NCBI RefSeq assembly: GCF_000332645.1
Contig: NZ_AMXN01000002.1
Location: 62,001-126,000, forward strand
Direction: 5' to 3'
DNA length: 64,000 bases
DNA from: Bacillus inaquosorum KCTC 13429
GTDB taxonomy: Bacteria > Bacillota > Bacilli > Bacillales > Bacillaceae
Shown: piece by piece, positions 1 through 9,469 of the stretch
Layout of the letters: every line of letters starts with the position of its first letter
Numbering within the stretch: the first letter of the stretch is position 1
Position numbers and translations under genes: made by a program
Notes under the pieces: generated by a model
What the model saw: only the letters and a program-made list of their open reading frames with translations
What the model was told of the DNA's origin: nothing
The model's database searches: none

Positions 1-258
1 AGTATAGAAGACGGCTTACTCGATATCCTCATTTGCCGCAACACCAACCTCTCCGCATTGCGGGAGCTGATGAGCATGGAACAGGGCACAATTGATCGTT
101 TTACCGGAGAGCTGTCCTATATTCAGGCCTCCCGTATCGAAATTGAAACAGACACTGTCAAAAAAGCTGATACAGATGGAGAAGTCTATACTCATACGCC
201 TGCGGTGATTCAAGTGCTGCCGCAGCACATTGATATGCTTGTCCCGTCCAATGAATAA
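1..258 (+). CDS. bmrU: BmrU, lipid (diacylglycerol) kinase family protein, C-terminal fragment
   Basis: The reading frame is open from the first base and stops at 256-258, so only the C-terminal 85 residues are present. The fragment begins [13 protein letters not shown] and contains a later DGE, the C-terminal beta-sandwich pattern of the YegS/DagK lipid kinase family, in which a DG[LM]LD segment and DGE are typical. The catalytic N-terminal GGDGT region lies outside the window. The following gene on the same strand is bmr, and bmrU-bmr-bmrR is the known B. subtilis arrangement. The kinase substrate of BmrU is not evident from the sequence. The symbol rests on family plus context. Confidence 0.85.
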   Translation, partial: SIEDGLLDILICRNTNLSALRELMSMEQGTIDRFTGELSYIQASRIEIETDTVKKADTDGEVYTHTPAVIQVLPQHIDMLVPSNE

Positions 259-299
259 TGATAAGGATCGAACACTGTTAGAAAGATTTTGCAAATCCG

Positions 300-335
300 T
301 TGACTCTCCCCTAAGAGGAGGGCTTACAGTATAAG
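300..335 (+). promoter_or_regulatory. bmr promoter with BmrR operator
   Basis: TTGACT (300-305) is followed after 19 bp by TACAGT (325-330). The overlong spacer carries an imperfect dyad, CTCTCCCCTAAGAGGAGGG (304-322). A 19-bp spacer holding the operator is the hallmark of MerR-family activated promoters, where drug-bound BmrR twists the DNA to realign the two hexamers. TATAAG (330-335) is an alternative -10. The Bmr ATG lies about 30 bp downstream, after an AAAGGGG ribosome-binding site. Confidence 0.85.
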
Positions 336-364
336 AGATACACTTTCGAAAAAGGGGAAGTCAC

Positions 365-1534
365 ATGGAGAAACAAAATATCACTTTAATGATATTATTA
401 ACAAATTTATTTATTGCTTTTTTAGGAATCGGGCTTGTGATTCCGGTAACGCCTACCATTATGAATGAATTGCATTTATCGGGTACCGCGGTCGGCTATA
501 TGGTTGCCTGCTTTGCTGTTACACAGCTTATTGTATCACCAATAGGCGGACGATGGGTTGACCGCTTCGGACGTAAAATCATGATCGTGATCGGTCTGTT
601 GTTCTTTAGTGTTTCGGAGTTTTTATTCGGCATCGGAAAAACAGTTGAGATTTTATTTATATCCCGTATGCTTGGCGGAATCAGCGCAGCCTTCATTATG
701 CCCGGGGTCACGGCTTTTATTGCAGATATCACGACCATTAAAACACGTCCGAAAGCGCTCGGTTATATGTCAGCTGCTATTTCTACAGGCTTTATTATCG
801 GCCCAGGCATCGGGGGATTTTTAGCGGAAATCCATTCCCGCCTGCCATTTTTCTTTGCGGCAGCCTTTGCATTGTTAGCAGCCATTTTATCAATGCTCAC
901 GCTGCGCGAGCCGGAACGAAACCCTGAAAATCAGGACATAAAAGGGCAGAAGACAGGCTTCAAACGGATTTTTGCCCCTATGTATTTCATTGCTTTTCTC
1001 ATTATCTTGATTTCATCTTTTGGTTTAGCGTCATTTGAATCGTTATTTGCGTTATTCGTTGACCATAAATACGGATTTACGGCCAGCGACATTGCCGTCA
1101 TGATTACAGGAGGAGCGATTGTTGGCGCCATTACGCAAGTCGTCTTATTCGACCGCTTTACAAGGTGGTTTGGCGAAATCCACTTAATTCGGTATAGCTT
1201 AATTCTCTCGACGAGTCTTGTATTCTTGATGACAATCGTGAATTCTTATGTTTCAATTCTGCTGGTTACAGTCACCGTATTTGTCGGATTTGATCTCATG
1301 CGGCCGGCGGTAACGACTTATCTGTCAAAGATTGCGGGAAATGAACAGGGGTTTGCCGGCGGTATGAATTCAATGTTTACAAGTATCGGCAATGTTTTCG
1401 GGCCTATTATCGGCGGAATGCTGTTCGATATCGATGTAAACTATCCATTCTACTTTGCAACGGTAGCTTTAGCCATAGGCATTGCGCTGACCATTGCTTG
1501 GAAAGCGCCTGCACATCTTAAAGCCAGCACGTGA
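365..1534 (+). CDS. bmr: Bmr multidrug efflux transporter (MFS, DHA1 family)
   Basis: A 389-residue integral membrane protein with about 12 hydrophobic segments, the usual major facilitator size. Motif A appears near residues 60-70 (GGRWVDRFGRK, with the D-x-x-G-R-K core). The antiporter motif C region is visible near residue 140 (STGFIIGPGIGGFL). It exports structurally diverse lipophilic cations such as ethidium and rhodamine in exchange for protons across the cytoplasmic membrane. AAAGGGG (351-357) precedes the ATG at good spacing. It sits between bmrU and its regulator bmrR, separated from bmrR by a hairpin. Several residues differ from the strain 168 protein as I remember it, mostly conservatively, which points to a related strain. 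Confidence 0.97.
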   Translation: MEKQNITLMILLTNLFIAFLGIGLVIPVTPTIMNELHLSGTAVGYMVACFAVTQLIVSPIGGRWVDRFGRKIMIVIGLLFFSVSEFLFGIGKTVEILFISRMLGGISAAFIMPGVTAFIADITTIKTRPKALGYMSAAISTGFIIGPGIGGFLAEIHSRLPFFFAAAFALLAAILSMLTLREPERNPENQDIKGQKTGFKRIFAPMYFIAFLIILISSFGLASFESLFALFVDHKYGFTASDIAVMITGGAIVGAITQVVLFDRFTRWFGEIHLIRYSLILSTSLVFLMTIVNSYVSILLVTVTVFVGFDLMRPAVTTYLSKIAGNEQGFAGGMNSMFTSIGNVFGPIIGGMLFDIDVNYPFYFATVALAIGIALTIAWKAPAHLKAST

Positions 1535-1538
1535 TAAA

Positions 1539-1579
1539 AAGCGTATTCTTTGTGTACTGCAAAGAATGCGCTTCTTTAT
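1539..1579 (+). terminator. Hairpin terminator between bmr and bmrR
   Basis: Arms AAGCGTATTCTTTG (1539-1552) and CAAAGAATGCGCTT (1560-1573) pair over 14 bp with one G-U and a 7-nt loop, followed by the T-rich CTTTATT. It probably attenuates bmr transcription before bmrR. Confidence 0.8.
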
Positions 1580-1606
1580 TATACTGATCATAGAAGGAGT
1601 GATGGC

Positions 1607-2443
1607 ATGAAGGAGTCGTATTACTCAATTGGAGAAGTTTCAAAACTGGCAAACGTGTCGATTAAAGCGCTCCGTTATTACGATAAAATTGATTTATTTA
1701 AACCCGCCTATGTCGATCCGGATACAAGCTACCGCTATTATACAGATTCCCAGCTCATTCATCTGGATTTGATCAAATCATTGAAATATATCGGCACACC
1801 TTTAGAAGAGATGAAAAAGGCACAGGACTTAGAGATGGAAGAACTGTTTGCTTTTTATACAGAGCAGGAGAAGCAAATCAGGGAGAAATTAGACTTTTTA
1901 TCAGCATTGGAGCAAACCATTTCGTTGGTGAAAAAGCGGATGAAACGGCAGATGGAATATCCCGCGCTCGGCGAGGTGTTTGTTTTAGAAGAGGAAGAAA
2001 CCCGCATCATTCAGACAGAGGCAGAGGGAATCGGGCCTGAAAACGTGCTCAATGCCTCCTACAGCAAATTAAAAAAATTTATCGAATCAGCAGATGGATT
2101 TACGAACAATAGCTACGGCGCTACTTTCTCGTTTCAGCCGTACACCAGCATTGATGAAATGACTTACCGTCATATCTTTACGCCTGTATTGACGAATAAA
2201 CAAATTTCTTCCATTACGCCAGATATGGAAATCACAACGATCCCTAAAGGCAGATATGTTTGTATCGCATATAACTTTTCACCTGAGCATTATTTTCTCA
2301 ACTTACAGAAGCTTATCAAGTATATCACAGACCGCCAATTAACAGTTGTCAGTGATGTTTACGAGTTAATCATACCGATTCATTACTCACCGAAAAAACA
2401 AGAAGAATACCGGGTCGAAATGAAAATTCGAATCGCTGAATAA
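1607..2443 (+). CDS. bmrR: BmrR, MerR-family drug-sensing transcriptional activator
   Basis: A 278-residue regulator. The N-terminus (YYSIGEVSKLANVSIKALRYYDKI) is the MerR winged helix-turn-helix. A coiled-coil dimerisation helix follows at about residues 75-118 (TEQEKQIREKLDFLSALEQT). The C-terminal half is a GyrI-like multidrug-binding domain. It binds lipophilic cations and activates bmr through the 19-bp spacer promoter upstream of that gene. I chose the ATG at 1607 because GAAGGAGTG lies just before it and the MerR domain starts immediately; an upstream in-frame start would run through the bmr terminator hairpin. The length equals the family member in B. subtilis. Confidence 0.97.
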   Translation: MKESYYSIGEVSKLANVSIKALRYYDKIDLFKPAYVDPDTSYRYYTDSQLIHLDLIKSLKYIGTPLEEMKKAQDLEMEELFAFYTEQEKQIREKLDFLSALEQTISLVKKRMKRQMEYPALGEVFVLEEEETRIIQTEAEGIGPENVLNASYSKLKKFIESADGFTNNSYGATFSFQPYTSIDEMTYRHIFTPVLTNKQISSITPDMEITTIPKGRYVCIAYNFSPEHYFLNLQKLIKYITDRQLTVVSDVYELIIPIHYSPKKQEEYRVEMKIRIAE

Positions 2444-2453
2444 TGTTGCATAG

Positions 2454-2498
2454 AAAAAGAGCATTTTTTGAAGTTATGTGTCAAAAAATGCTCTTTTT
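2454..2498. terminator. Bidirectional terminator between bmrR and bkdB
   Basis: A perfect 18-bp inverted repeat: AAAAAGAGCATTTTTTGA (2454-2471) and TCAAAAAATGCTCTTTTT (2481-2498), with a 9-nt loop. The A/T-rich ends supply a U tract on both strands. It separates two convergent operons. Confidence 0.92.
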
Positions 2499-2504
2499 GC
2501 TTAT

Positions 2505-3776
2505 TTAGTAAACAGATGTTTTTTCGTCAATCGATTCTAAAATTTGTTTCACTCGTCCCAGGAATCGCCCGCACACAAGGCCGTCAAGCACTCTGTGATC
2601 CAAGGACAGGCACAGATTGACCATGTCTCTGACAGCAATCATGCCATGATCCATGACAACCGGGCGTTTGACGATGGATTCCACTTGAAGAATCGCAGCC
2701 TGAGGGTAGTTGATAATGCCCATCGACTGTACAGATCCGAACGAACCTGTATTGTTGACGGTAAACGTTCCTCCCTGCATGTCGTCTGCTGAAAGTTTTC
2801 CGTCTCTTACTTTTTTGGCAAGGTCAGTAATTTCTCTCGCAATGCCTTTAATTGTTTTTTCATCAGCGTTTTTAATCACCGGAACAAATAAAGAATCCTC
2901 TGTCGCAACCGCTATTGAAATATTGATATCCTTTTTCTGAATAATCTTGTCGCCCGCCCACATACTATTCATTTGCGGAAATTCTTTTAACGCCTGAGCG
3001 ACCGCTTTGACGAAAAAGGCGAAGAACGTTAAATTAAACCCTTCTGTCTTCTTGAATGAATCTTTTATACTGTTGCGGTATGCCACCATATTTGTGACGT
3101 CGACTTCCATCATCGTCCAAGCATGCGGAATTTCTGTTTTGCTTCGTTTCATATTGGAAGCAATTGCTTTTCTTACGCCTGTGACAGGGATTTCTTTATC
3201 TCCGGCTGCAGACGCAGGATATGAAATCTCTTCCTTCGGCTCTGGTTTTGGTGCAGACACAGGTGCAGGAGCTGCTGTTTTCGGCTTCTCAGGCCGTTCT
3301 TGCACGCCGCCTGTCTCAATGATACGCTGAATATCTTTTCGCGTAATGCGGCCGCCGGCACCAGTTCCTGTCACTTGATCAAGATCAATGTCGTGCTCTC
3401 CGGCTAAACGGAGTACAGCTGGCGAGTAGCGCTTTTTATTTGGCTGACTGGCTGCTTCGGCGCTTTCTGCAGCAGGCGTCTCAGCAGCTTCTGATGCCAC
3501 TGGCTGCTCTTGTTTTTGTTCAGCCGGATTCGCGCCTTCTGTTTCGATTTTGCAAATCACTTCTCCGACTTGCAGGGTCTGGCCTTCTTCACCCACAAGC
3601 TCTGTTATCGTCCCGGTAAAAGAAGACGGAACCTCTGCATTTACTTTATCTGTCATGACTTCCGCTATCGGATCGTACTTGTTCACTTTATCACCGGGGG
3701 AGACAAGCCATTTGCTGATCGTCCCCTCTGTCACGCTTTCTCCAAGCTGCGGCATCGTCATTTGTTCAATTGCCAT
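2505..3776 (-). CDS. bkdB: BkdB, E2 lipoamide acyltransferase of branched-chain 2-oxoacid dehydrogenase
   Basis: A 423-residue E2 core protein. The N-terminal lipoyl domain has the lipoylated lysine at about K44 in MTDKVNAEV. A Pro/Ala/Glu-rich linker spans about residues 83-112. The peripheral subunit-binding domain lies around 115-150 (RLAGEHDIDLDQVTGTGAGG). The catalytic domain ends with the acyltransferase signature SLDHRVLDG, putting the active His near 394. It transfers isobutyryl, isovaleryl and 2-methylbutyryl groups from E1 to CoA; these products prime branched-chain fatty acid synthesis. It is the last gene of the ptb-bkdB operon, 21 bp after bkdAB, with AAGGAGG before the ATG. Lipoylation depends on the LipM pathway, encoded later in this window. 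Confidence 0.97.
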   Translation of the reverse strand: MAIEQMTMPQLGESVTEGTISKWLVSPGDKVNKYDPIAEVMTDKVNAEVPSSFTGTITELVGEEGQTLQVGEVICKIETEGANPAEQKQEQPVASEAAETPAAESAEAASQPNKKRYSPAVLRLAGEHDIDLDQVTGTGAGGRITRKDIQRIIETGGVQERPEKPKTAAPAPVSAPKPEPKEEISYPASAAGDKEIPVTGVRKAIASNMKRSKTEIPHAWTMMEVDVTNMVAYRNSIKDSFKKTEGFNLTFFAFFVKAVAQALKEFPQMNSMWAGDKIIQKKDINISIAVATEDSLFVPVIKNADEKTIKGIAREITDLAKKVRDGKLSADDMQGGTFTVNNTGSFGSVQSMGIINYPQAAILQVESIVKRPVVMDHGMIAVRDMVNLCLSLDHRVLDGLVCGRFLGRVKQILESIDEKTSVY

Positions 3777-3797
3777 GATTGTATCCTCCTTACGTCT

Positions 3798-4781
3798 TTA
3801 AAACTCCGCTAGTTCTCTCATCGCCGCTTCCACTTTATCAGGGTTGACCATAAAGTATTTTTCCATTGTGGGCGCATAAGGCATAGCCGGAATATCAGGA
3901 CCTGCAAGCCGTTTGATCGGCGCGTCTAAGTCGAAGAGACAATGCTCGGATATAATCGCAGCTACCTCACTCATGATGCTGCCTTCTTTTGTATCTTCTG
4001 TGACCAAAAGGACCTTTCCAGTTTTGGATGCGGCTTCGATGATTGCTTCTTTATCAAGCGGGTAAACCGTTCTTAAATCCACCACATGTACTGAGATGCC
4101 ATCTTTTTCGAGACGTTCTGCAGCCTGTAACGCGAAGTGGACACACAGGCCATATGTGATTACCGTGATGTCGTCGCCTTCCCGTTTTACATCAGCCTTG
4201 CCGATTGGCAGGACATAATCATCTGCCGGAACCTCTCCTTTTATCAGGCGGTACGCGCGCTTGTGCTCAAAAAACAGCACCGGATCTTCATCACGAACTG
4301 CGGCTTTTAAGAGTCCTTTCGCGTCATATGGCGTTGAAGGCATGACAATTTTCAATCCGGGCTGATTGGCGAAAATCGCTTCGACTGATTGAGAATGATA
4401 AAGGGCCCCGTGTACGCCTCCGCCGTATGGCGCTCTGACAACAATCGGACAGCTCCAGTCATTGTTGCTGCGGTAGCGGATTTTAGCCGCTTCAGAAATG
4501 ATTTGGTTGACCGCTGGCATAATAAAATCAGCAAACTGCATTTCGGCAATCGGTCTCATGCCGTACATAGCCGCTCCGATCCCGACTCCGGCGATCGCTG
4601 ATTCAGCAAGCGGCGTATCCATAACACGCTCTTCCCCGAATTGTTCGTACAGGCCGGCTGTGGCTTTAAATACACCGCCTTTTTTTCCTACATCTTCCCC
4701 AAGAACGAAAACGCGAGGATCTCGTTCCATTTCTTCTTTCATCGCCAAATTGATCGAATCAATATATGACATTACTGACAT
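3798..4781 (-). CDS. bkdAB: BkdAB, E1 beta subunit of branched-chain 2-oxoacid dehydrogenase
   Basis: A 327-residue transketolase-like beta subunit. The N-terminal pyrimidine-binding domain has GEDVGKKGGVF and TPLAESAIAGVGIGAA, the E1-beta signature with the conserved Glu for thiamine diphosphate. The C-terminal transketolase domain contains DLRTVYPLDKEAI. With BkdAA it forms the alpha2-beta2 decarboxylase acting on keto-acids of Val, Leu and Ile. The frame is open further upstream, but the start at 4781 has GGAGGAAG at proper spacing and gives the family's usual N-terminus, so the longer version is rejected. It lies 13 bp after bkdAA in the same operon. Confidence 0.96.
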   Translation of the reverse strand: MSVMSYIDSINLAMKEEMERDPRVFVLGEDVGKKGGVFKATAGLYEQFGEERVMDTPLAESAIAGVGIGAAMYGMRPIAEMQFADFIMPAVNQIISEAAKIRYRSNNDWSCPIVVRAPYGGGVHGALYHSQSVEAIFANQPGLKIVMPSTPYDAKGLLKAAVRDEDPVLFFEHKRAYRLIKGEVPADDYVLPIGKADVKREGDDITVITYGLCVHFALQAAERLEKDGISVHVVDLRTVYPLDKEAIIEAASKTGKVLLVTEDTKEGSIMSEVAAIISEHCLFDLDAPIKRLAGPDIPAMPYAPTMEKYFMVNPDKVEAAMRELAEF

Positions 4782-4794
4782 TTGTTCTTCCTCC

Positions 4795-5787
4795 CTACTT
4801 CGCATACACATAATCAAGCGCTGACTCAGGAGCTGCATAAGGGGCGTTCTCCGCTTCATCCGTCGCTTCGTTGATGATTGCCATGATCTCATCCAGCATT
4901 GTTTGTTCTGTCTCATCGGACAGCAGGCCTGTTTCCTTTAAGTAAGCTTGGTAAGTAAGCAGGGGATCACTTTTTTTCGCTTCCTCTACTTCTTCACGGC
5001 CTCTGTAGCTGCTGTCATCGTCATCACTGGAATGCGGTGTAAGGCGGTAAGAAATGGTTTCAATTAATGTCGGGCCTTCTCCTCTTCGCGCCCGTTCGCG
5101 TGCTTCTTTGACCGCTTGATAAACTTCCAGCGGATCATTTCCATTCACAGTTACGCCAGGCATCCCATAGCCTACAGCACGGTCGGAAATGTTCTCACAT
5201 GCAACTTGCTTATCGTAAGGCACTGAGATTGCGTATTTGTTGTTTTCACACATGAAAATAACCGGCAGCTTATGGACAGCAGCAAAGTTTGCTCCTTCAT
5301 GGAAATCGCCTTGGTTTGAAGAGCCTTCACCAAATGTAACAAAGGCTGCGATATCCTTTTTCTCCATACGTCCCGCTAGCGCAATGCCGACTGCGTGCGG
5401 CACTTGCGTTGTCACTGGAGATGATCCCGTCACGATGCGGTTTTTCTTTTGTCCAAAATGCCCCGGCATCTGGCGGCCTCCTGAGTTCGGATCTGCTGCT
5501 TTGGCAAACCCAGACATCATTAAGTCCTTTGCTGTCATGCCAAACGCCAGCACGACACCCATATCTCTGTAGTACGGCAGTACATAATCCATTTCACGGT
5601 CAAGAGCGAAAGACGCCCCTACCTGTGCTGCTTCCTGTCCTTGGCAAGAGATCACGAATGGAATTTTGCCAGAGCGGTTTAACAGCCACATTCTTTCATC
5701 GATTTTTCTTGCTAACAGCATGGTTCTATACATATCAACGGCTTCCTGATCAGTCAGCCCTAGTGCTTGATGTCGGTTTGTACTCAT
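4795..5787 (-). CDS. bkdAA: BkdAA, E1 alpha subunit of branched-chain 2-oxoacid dehydrogenase
   Basis: A 330-residue E1-alpha protein. The thiamine diphosphate-binding motif runs from FGEGSSNQGDFHEG to about CENNKYAIS, the G[DE]G-x26-NN pattern. The SYRLTPHSSDDDDSSYR segment is the phosphorylation-loop region seen in E1-alpha families; the serine-rich loop here is not evidence of phosphorylation. It decarboxylates branched-chain 2-oxoacids and reductively acylates the BkdB lipoyl group. It follows lpdV by 21 bp and precedes bkdAB. GGAGGGGCTTG upstream of the ATG is a strong ribosome-binding site. Confidence 0.96.
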   Translation of the reverse strand: MSTNRHQALGLTDQEAVDMYRTMLLARKIDERMWLLNRSGKIPFVISCQGQEAAQVGASFALDREMDYVLPYYRDMGVVLAFGMTAKDLMMSGFAKAADPNSGGRQMPGHFGQKKNRIVTGSSPVTTQVPHAVGIALAGRMEKKDIAAFVTFGEGSSNQGDFHEGANFAAVHKLPVIFMCENNKYAISVPYDKQVACENISDRAVGYGMPGVTVNGNDPLEVYQAVKEARERARRGEGPTLIETISYRLTPHSSDDDDSSYRGREEVEEAKKSDPLLTYQAYLKETGLLSDETEQTMLDEIMAIINEATDEAENAPYAAPESALDYVYAK

Positions 5788-5808
5788 TCAAGCCCCTCCT
5801 TTATGCTT

Positions 5809-7233
5809 TTAAAAATGAATGGCTTTGCCGTCTGCGGCAAGCGCTGCTTCTCCAATCGCTTCAGAAAGCGTCGGATGCGGGTGAATCGTTTGTCCGACCT
5901 CCCACGGCGTCGCATCCAGCACTTTGGCAAGACCAGCTTCTGAAATCATGTCGGTGACATGCGGGCCGATCATATGCACGCCGAGAATATCATCCGTATC
6001 ACGATCCGCCACGATTTTTACAAATCCGTCGCTTTCACCGTATACAAGCGCTTTTCCAATTGCCATAAATGGGAACTTGCCGATCTTGACATTATGCCCC
6101 TTCGCCTTTGCCTCTTCTTCAGTTAAGCCGACACTGGCAGCTTCCGGGCTAGAGTAGATGCACTTCGGTACAAGCGTTGGATCAAGCGGATGCGGATTGA
6201 GACCTGCAAAATGCTCAACGGCAATGATTCCTTCATGTGATGCAACATGGGCTAACTGAAGGCCCCCGATCACGTCTCCGATTGCATAAATATGAGATTC
6301 CTTCGTTTGGCAGTTTTCATTGACTGAAATGACGCCATTTTCAGTGACAATATCGGTGTTTTCTATGCCGATGCCTTCGATATTTGCCTGTCTGCCGATG
6401 GAAACGAGCATTTTTTCAGCAGAGTAGGTAACGGTTTCTCCGTCTTTTTCCGCTTGTATGCTGATGTCGTCTGATGTTTTTGCCATTGTGTCAGGCAGCA
6501 CTTTTGTGCCTGTAACGAACTGAATGCCTTTTTTCTTAAGAAGACTTTCCATTTCTTTTGAAATGTCTTGATCTTCAGTCGGCAATATGCGGTCCGCGTA
6601 TTCAATAACCGTTACCTTCACGCCAAAATCATAAAGCATAGATGCCCATTCGATACCGATAACGCCTCCGCCGACGATGATGATCGATTTTGGCAGCTCT
6701 TCCATTTGGAGAGCCTCATCTGAAGTCAATACATGCTTGCCGTCTGCTTCAAGGCCCGGAAGCATTCTCGGTCTTGATCCTGTTGCAATGATGACTTGTT
6801 TCGGGATCAGCATGTCATTTTCTTCGCCATTTCCCCGCTCAACAGAAATCGTTCCCGGCAGCGGAGAGAAGATTGAAGGTCCGAGGATACGGCCATATCC
6901 GTTATACACGTCGATTTTTCCTTTTTTCATTAAATGATTCACACCTGCTGCAAGCTTATCAACAACAGCTTGCTTACGCTGCTGCACTTTTTCAAAGTTG
7001 AGGGACACGCCTTCCGTTTCCACTCCGAATTGGTCGGCTTCACGAGCAGTCCGATATACCTCTGCACTTCTAAGCAGCGCTTTACTCGGGATACAGCCTT
7101 TATGGAGACATGTTCCCCCGAGCTTTCCCTTTTCAACAACGGCTGTTTTTAAGCCGAGCTGAGCGGCTCTGATCGCCGCAACATAACCGCCGGTACCGCC
7201 GCCCAGAATGACTACGTCATACTCAGTTGCCAT
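5809..7233 (-). CDS. lpdV: LpdV, dihydrolipoamide dehydrogenase (E3) of the Bkd complex
   Basis: A 474-residue flavoprotein of the pyridine nucleotide-disulfide oxidoreductase family. The FAD-binding GGGTGGYVAA is at residues 11-20. The redox-active disulfide is C42/C47 in GGTCLHKGCIPSK. A second Rossmann motif (IIVGGGVIGIEWAS) binds NAD. The C-terminal dimerisation domain ends with HPHPTLSE, supplying the catalytic His-Glu pair. It reoxidises dihydrolipoyl-BkdB, passing electrons to NAD+. Its location between buk and bkdAA marks it as the E3 dedicated to branched-chain oxoacids, distinct from the E3 of pyruvate dehydrogenase. Confidence 0.97.
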   Translation of the reverse strand: MATEYDVVILGGGTGGYVAAIRAAQLGLKTAVVEKGKLGGTCLHKGCIPSKALLRSAEVYRTAREADQFGVETEGVSLNFEKVQQRKQAVVDKLAAGVNHLMKKGKIDVYNGYGRILGPSIFSPLPGTISVERGNGEENDMLIPKQVIIATGSRPRMLPGLEADGKHVLTSDEALQMEELPKSIIIVGGGVIGIEWASMLYDFGVKVTVIEYADRILPTEDQDISKEMESLLKKKGIQFVTGTKVLPDTMAKTSDDISIQAEKDGETVTYSAEKMLVSIGRQANIEGIGIENTDIVTENGVISVNENCQTKESHIYAIGDVIGGLQLAHVASHEGIIAVEHFAGLNPHPLDPTLVPKCIYSSPEAASVGLTEEEAKAKGHNVKIGKFPFMAIGKALVYGESDGFVKIVADRDTDDILGVHMIGPHVTDMISEAGLAKVLDATPWEVGQTIHPHPTLSEAIGEAALAADGKAIHF

Positions 7234-7253
7234 GGTGACTCACTCCTGTCTGT

Positions 7254-8345
7254 CTATTCAATACGATATTGTTTGGATTGCTCTTCGCCCAGCAATACCC
7301 TGAGCGCCCCTTGGGCCAGAGACTGCAGTTCATTTTCTCCCGGATAGACTAAAACGTCTGAAATCCAATCTATGTATGATCTGATACTGGAAACAAAGCT
7401 TTTGCCGTACGCAAGGCCTCCCGTCAGCACAATCGCTTCAACTTCGCCTTTTAATGCCGCGCTGGCTGCTCCGATTTCCTTTGCTACCTGATACGCCATG
7501 GCATCAAAAATGAAGCGGGCTTTTTCATCGCCACCCTGAATCATCTGTTCCACTTTTACTGCGTCATTCGTACCGAGATAGCCGAAAAGCCCGCCGGTGC
7601 CCACCAGTTTTTTCATGATTTCTTCTTTTGTATACTGTCCTGAAAAACATAAATCCACAAGATCTCCCGCAGGCACTGTTCCTGCACGTTCAGGACTGAA
7701 TGGCCCCTCTCCGTGAAGACCATTATTGACATCGACCACTCGCCCGTGGTCATGGACGCCAATTGTAATACCGCCGCCCATATGGGTAATAATCATTTTC
7801 ATGTTCTCATATCGTTTGCCAAGAGAGGCTGCCGCCTTACGGGCGACAGCTTTTTGGTTTAACGCATGAAAAATGCTTTTCCGTTCAATCTCAGGCATGC
7901 CTGAGATTTTTGCGAGCACTGACATTTCGTCTACGACAACAGGGTCGACGATATATGAAGGAATATTCAGGCCGTCAGCGATTTCACGCGCGATAATGCC
8001 GCCTAGATTAGAAGCATGCTGGCCGGCGTAGCCGCTTTTCAAGTCCTTAATCATGTCATCGTTCACTTCGTAAGTTCCGCCTTCAATTGGCCGGAGAAGG
8101 CCGCCTCTGGCGCAGACTGCATCAAACTTTGAGATATTGATTCCCTGTTCATGAAGCGTTTCGAGAATATGGTGTTTGCGGAATTCATACTGATCAATAA
8201 TATGGTCAAATCGCTGCAGCTCTTCTATGTTGTGTCTCAATGTTTTTTCAAAAATGCTTCGTTCGTTATGAAAAACACCGATTTTCGTTGAAGTTGAGCC
8301 TGGATTAATTGTGAGAATGCGTTTTTCATCATGTAGCACTTTCAT
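7254..8345 (-). CDS. buk: Branched-chain fatty-acid / butyrate kinase
   Basis: A 363-residue member of the acetate and butyrate kinase family (ASKHA fold). The N-terminal phosphate-binding segment [16 protein letters not shown] and the internal [22 protein letters not shown] are family signatures; [10 protein letters not shown] near the C-terminus is the adenosine loop. It converts acyl phosphate plus ADP to the free branched-chain acid and ATP, or the reverse. Together with Ptb it interconverts branched-chain acyl-CoA and acid. It is the third gene of the operon, 18 bp after bcd and 20 bp before lpdV. Confidence 0.95.
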   Translation of the reverse strand: MKVLHDEKRILTINPGSTSTKIGVFHNERSIFEKTLRHNIEELQRFDHIIDQYEFRKHHILETLHEQGINISKFDAVCARGGLLRPIEGGTYEVNDDMIKDLKSGYAGQHASNLGGIIAREIADGLNIPSYIVDPVVVDEMSVLAKISGMPEIERKSIFHALNQKAVARKAAASLGKRYENMKMIITHMGGGITIGVHDHGRVVDVNNGLHGEGPFSPERAGTVPAGDLVDLCFSGQYTKEEIMKKLVGTGGLFGYLGTNDAVKVEQMIQGGDEKARFIFDAMAYQVAKEIGAASAALKGEVEAIVLTGGLAYGKSFVSSIRSYIDWISDVLVYPGENELQSLAQGALRVLLGEEQSKQYRIE

Positions 8346-8363
8346 AACCTCCAGATCAATTTC

Positions 8364-9458
8364 TTAACGTCTGCTTAATACACTGTGGCCGTTTTGTAAA
8401 AACTGGCTTCTTGAGCGGCGCATGCGTTCAATCCGTTCCTCTGCCAAGCGGTCAGCCGCTAAATACGTCGGAATGCCGTCACGCTGAGAAATTTCAAGTA
8501 CACGCTCAATATTGCCGTAAATGCCTTCAACTTTCTTCAATGCGCGTTCCGCATTATAGCCGTAAAGCTCATCTGCAACGTTGATGACGCCGCCAGCGTT
8601 AATGACATAATCCGGCGCGTAAACGATGCCCATTTCATGAATTTGATCGCCATGACGTGTTTCTTTTAATTGGTTGTTCGCTGCACCCGCGATGACTTTC
8701 GCCTTCAGCTGTTTAATAGTGTCGTCGTTGATTGTCGCACCAAGGGCACACGGCGCATAAATATCGCAGTCTTGTGAATAAATCTCTTCCGGATCAACCG
8801 CACGGGCGCCAAAATCTTCAACTGCGCGCTGTACTGATTGTTTGTTGATATCCGTAACGATTAAGTTTGCCCCTTCCTCATGCAGGTGGCGGCATAGGTT
8901 GTAGGCTACGTTCCCTACACCCTGCACAGCGATCGTTTTCCCTTCAAGAGAGTCAGTTCCGAAAGCAGCTTTAGCGGCTGCTTTCATTCCTCTGTACACT
9001 CCGTACGCTGTAACTGGAGATGGATTTCCAGAAGAGCCGAAAGCAGGAGAAATCCCTGTGACATAGTCTGTTTCATCATGAATGATGTCCATATCCTCAA
9101 CTGTTGTGCCCACATCTTCAGCTGTAATGTATCTGCCGTTCAGTCCTTGAATATAGCGGCCAAACGCGCGGAACATTTCTTCATTTTTGTCTTTTCGCGG
9201 ATCGCCGATAATCACTGTTTTTCCGCCGCCAAGGTTTAAGCCTGCTGCCGCGTTTTTATAGGTCATGCCTCTTGCCAGTCTAAGCGCGTCTTCAATCGCC
9301 GCTTCTTCATTCTCATATGTCCACATTCTCGTTCCGCCAAGCGCCGGACCGAGCGTTGTATCATGAATCGCGATAATCGCTTTTAAGCCTGATTGTTCAT
9401 CTTGACAGAACACCAATTGTTCGTAATCGTATTTCTCCATATATTTAAAAAGTTCCAT
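8364..9458 (-). CDS. bcd: Leucine/valine/isoleucine dehydrogenase
   Basis: A 364-residue member of the Glu/Leu/Phe/Val dehydrogenase family. The catalytic glycine-rich segment [15 protein letters not shown] carries the active lysine. The NAD-binding Rossmann motif is [15 protein letters not shown]. It deaminates Leu, Val and Ile to 2-oxoacids with NAD+, producing substrates for the Bkd complex encoded downstream. The length matches leucine dehydrogenases (about 365). It lies 11 bp after ptb, with GGAGGAACGA before the ATG. B. subtilis bcd is the older yqiT. Confidence 0.96.
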   Translation of the reverse strand: MELFKYMEKYDYEQLVFCQDEQSGLKAIIAIHDTTLGPALGGTRMWTYENEEAAIEDALRLARGMTYKNAAAGLNLGGGKTVIIGDPRKDKNEEMFRAFGRYIQGLNGRYITAEDVGTTVEDMDIIHDETDYVTGISPAFGSSGNPSPVTAYGVYRGMKAAAKAAFGTDSLEGKTIAVQGVGNVAYNLCRHLHEEGANLIVTDINKQSVQRAVEDFGARAVDPEEIYSQDCDIYAPCALGATINDDTIKQLKAKVIAGAANNQLKETRHGDQIHEMGIVYAPDYVINAGGVINVADELYGYNAERALKKVEGIYGNIERVLEISQRDGIPTYLAADRLAEERIERMRRSRSQFLQNGHSVLSRR

Positions 9459-9469
9459 GTTCGTTCCTC

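Noticed and set aside
1550..1606. N-terminal extension of bmrR
   Set aside because: It runs through the bmr terminator hairpin and precedes the ribosome-binding site at 1594-1600.
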